Shown here in pieces: positions 6,796 through 12,143 of a stretch of DNA of 12,143 nt. Position 1 is the stretch's first letter. Each line of letters starts with the position of its first letter. The translations under genes and the position numbers were made by a program. The stretch is from M3007 sp039804245 (GTDB lineage Bacteria > Bacteroidota > Bacteroidia > Chitinophagales > Saprospiraceae): NCBI GenBank assembly GCA_039804245.1, contig JBDLWO010000014.1:1-12143 (forward strand), given 5' to 3'. Under the pieces are notes generated by a model, which ran no database searches, was not told the DNA's origin, and saw nothing but the letters and a program-made list of their open reading frames with translations.

Positions 6796-7868
6796 TCGTC
6801 GTCACCGTCTTCGGCAATATCCAGTGGAGGCAGAGATGCTCCTGACTTTCCGGTTGGAGCGGCTGAGCCGGCGAGGATATGATCCTTGATTTTCTTTTCG
6901 ATTTCCAGCGCTGTTTCCGGGTTGTCGAGCATGAATTGTTTGGCTGCTTCTGCGCCCTGGGCGATTTTTGCGCCGTTGTAGCTATACCATGCGCCACTTT
7001 TCTGGATGATGTCGAAACTGGCGCCGAGAGAGACGATTTCGCCGGCTTTGGAGATACCTTCACCGAAAACAATGTCGAATTCAGCGATACGGAAAGGAGG
7101 TGCGAGCTTGTTTTTTACAATTTTGACCTTTACCTGGTTTCCGACCACATTTCCTTCCTTGTCTTTGATGGCGGCGCCGCTTTTGCGGATATCGAGGCGC
7201 AGGGAGGCGTAGAATTTCAAGGCATTACCGCCGGTGGTTGTTTCTGGGTTTCCGAACATCACACCGATTTTTTCGCGCAGCTGGTTGATGAAAATACAGC
7301 AGCAGCCCGTGCGGCCTATGGTGGCGGTGAGTTTACGCATGGCCTGGCTCATAAGCCTTGCCTGGAGGCCCATTTTGGAGTCACCCATTTCTCCTTCGAT
7401 TTCCGAGCGCGGTACGAGGGCGGCTACAGAGTCAACGACAAGGATATCCACGGCTCCGGACCGTATAAGATTTTCTGCGATTTCGAGGGCCTGTTCCCCG
7501 TTATCAGGCTGAGAGATGAGCAGATTATTGACATCTACGCCGAGAGCTTCCGCATAAAAGCGGTCGAATGCGTGTTCTGCATCCACAATAGCGGCAATAC
7601 CGCCTTTCTTCTGACATTCGGCGATGGCATGGATGGCCAGCGTGGTTTTACCCGAAGATTCGGGGCCGTAAATTTCAACAATACGTCCTTTGGGGTAGCC
7701 GCCGCAACCAAGTGCGATATCAAGTCCGATGGAGCCTGAGGGAATTACCTCTACTTCAATGGCCTGTTTATCACCGAGGCGCATTACCGTGCCGCGGCCG
7801 TAGGTTTTGTCGAGCCTGTCAATGGTTGACTGGAGGGTTTTTAGTCGTTGGTCTTTATCTTCTGCCAT
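6789..7868 (-). CDS. recA: Recombinase RecA
   Basis: This is RecA, the ATP-dependent strand-exchange protein of homologous recombination and, where present, the SOS co-protease. The 359-residue product is complete. It has an N-terminal oligomerisation helix, LDKTYGRGTVMRLGD (19-33), Walker A GPESSGKT (68-75), DAEHAFD (96-102), Walker B ILVVD (142-146), and loop L1 around EIEGEMGDSKMGLQARLMSQA (157-176). FINQLREKIGVMFGNPETTTGGNALKFYAS (193-222) includes loop L2. The tail IAEDGDDDY is acidic, as is typical of the regulatory RecA C-terminus. A run of three cysteines (189-191) just before FINQ is slightly unusual. The stop codon lies inside the 3' end of the convergent hydrolase gene, and no terminator is visible between them. 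The start ATG at 7868 is preceded by a long AT-rich region with a -7 box at 7922-7929. Confidence 0.98.
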   Translation of the reverse strand: MAEDKDQRLKTLQSTIDRLDKTYGRGTVMRLGDKQAIEVEVIPSGSIGLDIALGCGGYPKGRIVEIYGPESSGKTTLAIHAIAECQKKGGIAAIVDAEHAFDRFYAEALGVDVNNLLISQPDNGEQALEIAENLIRSGAVDILVVDSVAALVPRSEIEGEMGDSKMGLQARLMSQAMRKLTATIGRTGCCCIFINQLREKIGVMFGNPETTTGGNALKFYASLRLDIRKSGAAIKDKEGNVVGNQVKVKIVKNKLAPPFRIAEFDIVFGEGISKAGEIVSLGASFDIIQKSGAWYSYNGAKIAQGAEAAKQFMLDNPETALEIEKKIKDHILAGSAAPTGKSGASLPPLDIAEDGDDDY

Positions 7869-7921
7869 GCTGTTAATTGGTTACGATAAGTGAAAAAATG
7901 GTGTCTCGGAGAAATTCAGGG

Positions 7922-7929
7922 CAAAATTA
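7922..7929 (-). promoter_or_regulatory. Candidate -7 box for recA
   Basis: On the minus strand this reads TAATTTTG, an exact TAnnTTTG match 53 bp before the recA ATG, giving a leader of about 45-50 nt. The nearest upstream TTTG (7963-7966 on the plus strand as CAAA) is about 33 bp away, too far for the usual -33 spacing, so this is only a candidate. Confidence 0.4.
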
Positions 7930-7999
7930 AACAAAGTGTTTGTATTTTAAAACATTTTGGAGCAAAAAAATTTGCTTTTGTTTTAAGTTTTTTACAAAC

Positions 8000-8014
8000 A
8001 ATTGATAATCAATT
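8000..8014. repeat. 15-bp palindrome in the recA upstream region
   Basis: AATTGAT and ATCAATT flank a single A, forming a perfect odd palindrome. It lies about 130 bp upstream of the recA start and 117 bp downstream of the ATP-grasp stop. It could be an operator half-site pair. In AT-rich sequence it could also be chance. Confidence 0.35.
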
Positions 8015-8130
8015 TGTCAGGAATGTTTTTTTATCGCTCCTGCACGAAGAGTGATAATCCTCCGCTGAAATTCATTATAAAATTAAAGGTATTTACCTGA
8101 CATAAGCAAATATATGGACAGAAATTTTTT

Positions 8131-9345
8131 TTACAGATTGGGTTTGTCGGGTGCGGGTGCGCTGGCGTGATAGTCTGACTGTACCCGTTGAGCGTAATGA
8201 TCGAGCAGCGACAGGATCCGGTCTTCGTTATCTGACCGTACGATGAGGCCGATATGATACGCCATGGATTGCATGCGCCAGGCTATTTCGGGGTCGTTGA
8301 AGTTGTTGGTGTCGGGCCATTCCTGGCGGGTGAGCGATACGATAATACCGGCGTGGTTATTCTGTACAGTGGGTAGTTTGTATTCGGTTCCGGTGGCTAC
8401 GGCTACTTCGAGTACAGCCCATTCTCTCCACAGATTGATACCCGATGAGGCTTCTACCATTTCGGCGAGGTGAGCGCCGCCTACTCTGGAAGATGTTTCG
8501 AGGAATACGATTTCTCCCGTTTCGTGTACCTTGATGAACTCTGTATGACTGGCGCTGTACATCATTCCGAATGCGTGCATAACATCTTCGTTTATTTTGA
8601 GCAGCCTTTTGTCGTCGCCGGAGCCGAACGGCACGGTAGCACTTCTGAAGATACCTCCGCCGTGGGCAACATCGAACGGGGTTGAGAGGTATCTGGAGGC
8701 GCGGGCGAAAATGACTTTGCCGTCGAGAGTGAGCGCGTCCACGTGATAGACGTCGCCGGGTTTGAACTGTTCGACGAGATACTGGTGTCGTTTGTCTCCC
8801 AGTGTATTCAGGTGATCCCACAGTTCCTGTTCGCTGTGTACCTTTTTCATGCCTGTAGCGGAGGCTTGTCCGCGGGGTTTAACGATCCAGGGTCCCGGGT
8901 TTTTTCGGGTAAACTCACTGATTTGTTCGTCGTTGAAGAGAGCGGTGAACCCGGGCACGGGTATTCCGGCATCGCGGGCCTCGATGCGCATGGCCAGTTT
9001 GTCGCGGAAATGGTAGGCGGTAGTTTGTCCCATGCCCGGGATCCGGAAATATTCGCGCAGCAGGGCTGCCTTTTCCACGTCGAAATCGTCGAGTGCCACG
9101 ATACGATCCACGCGTTTGGTGCGCATCATCCAGGCCATGCCGGCGATGACATCGTCCATATCCCATTCATTTTCCTCATTTTCCTGCACATAGAATATTT
9201 CATCAATGGCATCTCTGGCCCATTCCTTGTCTTCGTGGCGTTTTGAAGTGAGCAGATATACCGTAGCGCCTGCCGATTTCATGCCACGAAGGAAATCGTT
9301 GCCTTTAAAATAACTTGCTATGCAGAGAAAAGATGGTTTTTGCAT
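8131..9345 (-). CDS. ATP-grasp domain enzyme (putative carboxylate-amine ligase)
   Basis: The 404-residue product has an N-terminal Rossmann-like pre-ATP-grasp region: FLCIASYFKGNDFLRGMKSAGATVYLLTS, about residues 6-34, then RIVALDDFDVEKAALLREYF. An ATP-grasp core follows, with DKLAMRIEARDAGIPVPGF (115-133), the ATP-binding lysine in WIVKPRGQASATGMKKV (K156), YLVEQFKPGDVYHVD (189-203) and VFLETSSRVGGAHLAEMVEASSGINLW (280-306). Enzymes of this type activate a carboxylate as an acyl-phosphate and couple it to an amine or thiol. In the metal-binding ExN segment the usual Asn is Ser (ETSSR), seen in some carbamoyl-phosphate-synthase-like branches but worth noting. An in-frame ATG at 9444 would add 33 residues lacking conserved character and overlap the divergent gene, so the ATG at 9345, directly before the first beta-strand, is preferred. 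The substrate is unknown. Confidence 0.85.
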   Translation of the reverse strand: MQKPSFLCIASYFKGNDFLRGMKSAGATVYLLTSKRHEDKEWARDAIDEIFYVQENEENEWDMDDVIAGMAWMMRTKRVDRIVALDDFDVEKAALLREYFRIPGMGQTTAYHFRDKLAMRIEARDAGIPVPGFTALFNDEQISEFTRKNPGPWIVKPRGQASATGMKKVHSEQELWDHLNTLGDKRHQYLVEQFKPGDVYHVDALTLDGKVIFARASRYLSTPFDVAHGGGIFRSATVPFGSGDDKRLLKINEDVMHAFGMMYSASHTEFIKVHETGEIVFLETSSRVGGAHLAEMVEASSGINLWREWAVLEVAVATGTEYKLPTVQNNHAGIIVSLTRQEWPDTNNFNDPEIAWRMQSMAYHIGLIVRSDNEDRILSLLDHYAQRVQSDYHASAPAPDKPNL

Positions 9346-9421
9346 GACAGACAAAATAATTGACGTTTCTTTGTAATTCCGGCAAATAAAGGGATTAATC
9401 TGATAACACCTGCTATCCTGC
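9346..9421. promoter_or_regulatory. Divergent promoter region
   Basis: Only 76 bp separate the ATP-grasp start (minus) from the DUF5916 gene start (plus), so both promoters should lie here or overlap the genes. For the plus gene, TTTG at 9370-9373 is followed after 22 bp by TAATCTGA (9396-9403), a poor -7 match. For the minus gene, TATTTTG near 9353-9359 is one base short of TAnnTTTG. No strong site stands out. Confidence 0.3.
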
Positions 9422-11632
9422 ATGAAAAAATCGCTTTTTATCACATTTATGCTTGTTTCCTCCGTTTCTGTGGCGCAGGATGCAACAATGTTTCAGCCAT
9501 CGTCTGTGCGCAGAACGCTGAAAAGTACCCGGGCAGCCAGGCCTGTGAAGGTTGACGGGTTTCTCGACGATGCTGACTGGTCGGGGGCCGTAACAGCGTC
9601 CAATTTTGTGCAGGTGGAGCCGATGCAGGGTCAACCTGCCACACAGGCAACTGAAATCCGCGTATTACACGATCGCAATTTTCTGTATTTCGGTGTTTTT
9701 TCCAGAGATTCACTGGGAAAAAAAGCAATCAGAGCCACCGATTTCAAGCGGGACTTCAATTTTATGTCGCACGACCTGATCACGTTGTCTTTCGACGGGT
9801 TCAGCGACAACCGGAATGCCATGGCGCTGGCCGTTAATGCCTACGGCGTACAGCGAGACCTCCTTTCTTTTGATGATTTATACTACGATGTGGACTGGGA
9901 TGGCTTGTGGCGTGTGCGCACTTCACGCACCGATTCGGGCTGGGTGGCTGAAGTTGCCGTTCCGTGGCAGACGTTGCGCTATCCGAAATCGGCTGATTCT
10001 CTGCAGCAGTGGGGATTCAACATCTACAGAAATCGCCGCCTGACGAATGAAATATCGGCATTTTCACCCTTTCCGCGCAATGTGAGTTCGCTGCGTATGG
10101 CTTATTCTGGTCTGCTTACCAACCTGGAACCTCCGCCACCCAGGCCCAATATCCGGATCAATCCCTATGTGCTTGCCTCCTGGGACAGGTATAAAAACTA
10201 CAGCACAGAAAAGCCGGAAGACAGCAATGCCAAGCTTGGTGGTGAACTGAAGTGGGCTGTAAACCCGAATGCGGTGCTGGATCTCACAGTAAATACTGAT
10301 TTTGCACAGGCTGATGCCGATCGTCAGGTGAACAATATTACGCGATTTTCGGTGCTTTTCCCGGAACGAAGGCAATTTTTTCTTGAGAATTCCTCCCTTT
10401 TCGGTGTGGGTGGCGGCCCCAAGGGCGATGCTTCAGGTGGATTCATGCGCATACAGCCTTTCTTCAGCCGGCGTATAGGTCTGGATGCTGCGGGCAATCC
10501 CATTCCCATAGATGCGGGCGCCCGCTTTGTACACCGTTCGGGGAAACGCAACTACGGTGGTATGGCCATGCGTCAGCGCGGGACAGATTTTCAGGACCCG
10601 ACGAATTTTTTCATCGGCCGCTTTTCCGAGAACTTTGGAAAGCAGAACCGCCTCGGAGGTATGCTGGCTGTAAAAAATCAGGAATCCGGTACGAATTACA
10701 CGAGTGTGATGGACGGTTTTGTGCGTCTGGGTCAGTTACATTCGCTGAATGCCATGCTCATACAAACCACAACTACCGGCCCGGGCGAAAAAAAGGGTAG
10801 TGCCGGATACGCGCAGTACTACTTTGATACCAATCAGTGGAGGATATGGTGGACGCAGTCGTTCGTGACCAAAGATTTTGATCCGCAACTGGGTTTTGTA
10901 TCGAGAAGTGACGTGGTGGGCACTACTCCGGGTGTTAACTGGTACTACCGTGGCAACAAACTTCCATTGAAAAAGTATATCCGTGCCTTTGAGCCCAGCC
11001 TGAACCTGGAGTTCTATCACCAGGCATCTACCGGAAGACTTACTGAGCGCCAGATCAATCCCTGGCCAATCTTTTTTAATCTGCAAAGCGGAGCCTATAT
11101 AGGTTATGGTACGTACTTCTCATATCAGGGTCTGACAGATGTTTTTCGGCCCTTGGGTGTTACTATCTCTGCTGGCGACTACAATTACATCAGGCACCAG
11201 ATGATTGCCAGTACCGATCCCTCCAGAAAGCTCAATCTGCTCGCCGATGTGAGCTGGGGACAGTATTTTAACGGTAAACTTCTTTCAACTGATCTGACCC
11301 TGCAATTTGCCCCTTTACCGCACATTTCACTGATGGGGCGCGTGAACCGCAACCAGTTCAGCGGAGTGGGGGAGAAGCAGGAAAATAAAACCGTTGATCT
11401 GTTCAGTATAGAGGGCAGGTTTGCGCTGAATGCCAGACTTCAGCTGATAGCCTTTTACCAGCAGAATACCGATGGCAACTCCAGAAACTATAATATCCGC
11501 TTTTCATGGGAGTATCAGCCCCTTTCATTCTTGTATATTGTGCTGAACAAACGCGGTTTCGACAATATTTCTGGAATCCGGCAGGTAGAAGACCATGCCA
11601 TAGGGAAAATTGGATTTCTTCGGCAGATATAG
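9422..11632 (+). CDS. CBM9-like/DUF5916 outer-membrane protein
   Basis: The 736-residue product has a clean signal peptide (MKKS, hydrophobic LFITFMLVSSVSV, then AQ; cleavage near residue 19). A beta-sandwich region of the carbohydrate-binding family 9 / DOMON-like type follows (about residues 40-225), with VDGFLDDADWSGA (44-56), the strand FLYFGVFSRD (87-96) and GWVAEVAVPWQTLRY (173-187). The remainder is the DUF5916 region. It contains RINPYVLASWDRY, DLTVNTDFAQADADRQVNN (287-305) and FPERRQFFLEN (313-323), then many amphipathic strands suggesting a beta-barrel, ending AIGKIGFLRQI. Such proteins are common in Bacteroidota and their function is largely undefined; a role at the outer membrane, perhaps with glycans, is inferred. 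No SusC/SusD or glycoside hydrolase gene is in the window. A strong terminator follows, so it appears monocistronic. Confidence 0.88.
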   Translation: MKKSLFITFMLVSSVSVAQDATMFQPSSVRRTLKSTRAARPVKVDGFLDDADWSGAVTASNFVQVEPMQGQPATQATEIRVLHDRNFLYFGVFSRDSLGKKAIRATDFKRDFNFMSHDLITLSFDGFSDNRNAMALAVNAYGVQRDLLSFDDLYYDVDWDGLWRVRTSRTDSGWVAEVAVPWQTLRYPKSADSLQQWGFNIYRNRRLTNEISAFSPFPRNVSSLRMAYSGLLTNLEPPPPRPNIRINPYVLASWDRYKNYSTEKPEDSNAKLGGELKWAVNPNAVLDLTVNTDFAQADADRQVNNITRFSVLFPERRQFFLENSSLFGVGGGPKGDASGGFMRIQPFFSRRIGLDAAGNPIPIDAGARFVHRSGKRNYGGMAMRQRGTDFQDPTNFFIGRFSENFGKQNRLGGMLAVKNQESGTNYTSVMDGFVRLGQLHSLNAMLIQTTTTGPGEKKGSAGYAQYYFDTNQWRIWWTQSFVTKDFDPQLGFVSRSDVVGTTPGVNWYYRGNKLPLKKYIRAFEPSLNLEFYHQASTGRLTERQINPWPIFFNLQSGAYIGYGTYFSYQGLTDVFRPLGVTISAGDYNYIRHQMIASTDPSRKLNLLADVSWGQYFNGKLLSTDLTLQFAPLPHISLMGRVNRNQFSGVGEKQENKTVDLFSIEGRFALNARLQLIAFYQQNTDGNSRNYNIRFSWEYQPLSFLYIVLNKRGFDNISGIRQVEDHAIGKIGFLRQI

Positions 11633-11686
11633 TGTTTTTTTGTAAAAAAAGCCTCTTTTGTCAAATTATTTGAATGTTTTTATGTG

Positions 11687-11716
11687 GCAGCCGGAATTTC
11701 ACCGGCTGCTTTTTTT
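11687..11716 (+). terminator. Intrinsic terminator after the DUF5916 gene
   Basis: GCAGCCGG (11687-11694) and CCGGCTGC (11702-11709) form a perfect 8-bp GC-rich stem around a 7-base loop (AATTTCA), followed by seven T residues (11710-11716). It lies 55 bp after the stop codon and insulates the regulator gene downstream. Confidence 0.93.
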
Positions 11717-11767
11717 ATTCCGGGTGTTGAAAACAGGTAAAATGTCTCTGAAATATATATAAAAGTG

Positions 11768-11800
11768 TTTGAATCGTAGTTTCCGTGTACGGTACAATTA
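11768..11800 (+). promoter_or_regulatory. Candidate promoter and operator for the TetR-family gene
   Basis: TTTG (11768-11771) is followed after 21 bp by TACAATTA (11793-11800), which keeps TA and part of the TTTG of the -7 consensus. Overlapping that box is TGTAC-G-GTACA (11786-11796), an 11-bp odd palindrome of the kind bound by TetR-family dimers. GTTTCC (11779-11784), also found in the repeat downstream, lies between the two boxes. A repressor bound here would block the polymerase. Autoregulation is an inference. Confidence 0.4.
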
Positions 11801-11810
11801 ATACAAAAAA

Positions 11811-11850
11811 AACAATGGAAACTTTAAAACTAAAAAACGTTTCCATCGTT
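11811..11850 (+). repeat. 12-bp inverted repeat in the TetR gene leader
   Basis: AACAATGGAAAC (11811-11822) and GTTTCCATCGTT (11839-11850) are inverted copies with one mismatch, separated by 16 AT-rich bases. The central eight positions (ATGGAAAC / GTTTCCAT) pair perfectly. The left arm contains ATG 11815, which is in frame with the regulator. The element could be an operator or an mRNA hairpin that hides that ATG and leaves ATG 11863 free. Confidence 0.7.
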
Positions 11851-11862
11851 AATTGTGTATCT

Positions 11863-12143
11863 ATGTTTACAGAACAACAAAACAAGTGGTTGAGAGTAGC
11901 CGAGGGCCTTTTCATGCGCCTTGGCATCAAGAGCGTCACGATGGATGATGTGGCTCGGGAGTTGGGTATTTCCAAGAAAACGCTGTACACCTTTGTTGAC
12001 AACAAGGATGACCTGGTTAAACAGGTAGTAGAGAGTTACTGCGAGCAGAAAAAGAAGGATCATTCGGAGCGCTTCAGTTCGGCAGAGAATGCTGTGGAAG
12101 AGATGCTCATGGTTATCACCTCCAGTGCCCGGCAGATGGAGCA
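11863..12143 (+). CDS. TetR/AcrR-family transcriptional regulator, 3' end beyond the window
   Basis: The 93 visible codons encode the N-terminal DNA-binding domain of a TetR-family repressor. Helix 1 is WLRVAEGLFMRLGIKSVTM (about residues 9-27). The helix-turn-helix VTMDDVARELGISKKTLYTF (25-44) is followed by VDNKDDLVKQVVESY, the family-typical start of helix 4. The reading frame is open to the window edge, so the ligand-binding domain and stop are not seen. ATG 11863 gives the usual short lead before helix 1. An in-frame ATG at 11815 would add 16 residues (METLKLKNVSIVNCVS) but lies inside an inverted repeat. Such regulators often control a neighbouring efflux or membrane gene, which would be downstream and out of view. 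The upstream DUF5916 gene is separated from it by a terminator. Confidence 0.92.
   Translation, partial: MFTEQQNKWLRVAEGLFMRLGIKSVTMDDVARELGISKKTLYTFVDNKDDLVKQVVESYCEQKKKDHSERFSSAENAVEEMLMVITSSARQME

Larger units (their letters stand above)
7869..8130. other. AT-rich intergenic region upstream of recA
   Basis: This 262-bp gap separates recA from the ATP-grasp gene, both on the minus strand. It is much richer in A and T than its neighbours, with long A and T runs around 7963-7996. No gene is evident. It contains a -7 box (7922-7929), the weak hairpin GCAAA-N4-TTTGC (7962-7975), the odd palindrome AATTGAT-A-ATCAATT (8000-8014), and AGGTA-TT-TACCT (8087-8098) downstream of the ATP-grasp stop. 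No E. coli-type (CTG-N10-CAG) or Bacillus-type (GAAC-N4-GTTC) LexA box was found by eye. Confidence 0.6.

Noticed and set aside
6879..7739. 286-codon open frame on the plus strand inside recA
   Set aside because: It is antisense to the conserved RecA core and shows no protein family signal. Its openness reflects codon bias of recA.
7962..7975. GCAAA-N4-TTTGC hairpin as a terminator for the ATP-grasp transcript
   Set aside because: The stem is only 5 bp and AT-rich, and it lies over 150 bp after the stop codon.
8743..9246. 167-codon plus-strand frame within the ATP-grasp gene
   Set aside because: It is antisense to a clear ATP-grasp domain, with no family resemblance and no start signal.
9346..9444. 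33-residue N-terminal extension of the ATP-grasp protein from ATG 9444
   Set aside because: The extension has no conserved character and overlaps the divergent gene's start and signal peptide. The Rossmann-like first strand begins right after ATG 9345.

Overview
The window looks like a chromosomal stretch of a Bacteroidota bacterium, probably near the Chitinophagales. The reasons are the uninterrupted rpsF-rpsR-rplI block, an outer-membrane protein of the CBM9/DUF5916 type, secreted proteins whose signal peptides end in 'AQ', few Shine-Dalgarno sequences, and several TAnnTTTG boxes (the Bacteroidota -7 promoter element) close to start codons. The lineage is an inference from these traits. No rRNA, tRNA, CRISPR array, insertion sequence, phage gene or integrase was seen, and nearly all the sequence is assigned to genes.

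Layout. At 15-1244 (+) lie ribosomal proteins bS6, bS18 and bL9, closed by a strong hairpin at 1261-1305 that can serve both strands. At 1321-4073 (-) lie a small secreted, probably beta-barrel protein and, upstream of it, a glutamate-cysteine-ligase-like (GCS2) enzyme fused to two CBS domains. At 4200-6795 (+) lie an AlkA-type DNA glycosylase, a DinB/YfiT-fold protein with a tandemly repeated AT-hook-like tail, and, 2 bases further on, an AstE/aspartoacylase-type zinc hydrolase. recA follows on the minus strand (6789-7868), its 3' end overlapping the hydrolase gene by 7 bp. A 262-bp AT-rich gap separates recA from an ATP-grasp enzyme (8131-9345, -). That gene is divergent from a 736-residue CBM9/DUF5916 outer-membrane protein (9422-11632, +), which ends at a clear terminator. 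The window closes inside a TetR-family regulator whose upstream region holds two separate inverted repeats.

How the genes may work together. The ribosomal genes form an ordinary operon. AlkA and RecA are both DNA-repair proteins, and the AT-hook tail of the DinB-fold protein suggests that it too acts at DNA. Three metabolic enzymes, the GCS2-CBS ligase, the AstE-like hydrolase and the ATP-grasp ligase, belong to families that make or break amide bonds on amino-acid substrates. Their presence within 7 kb is suggestive, but they are not in one operon.

No clear new multi-gene system was found. The features most worth a second look are the AT-hook-tailed DinB protein with its 84-bp repeats, the GCS2-CBS fusion and its possible enzyme partners, and the palindromes in front of the TetR gene, one of which would hide an alternative start codon.
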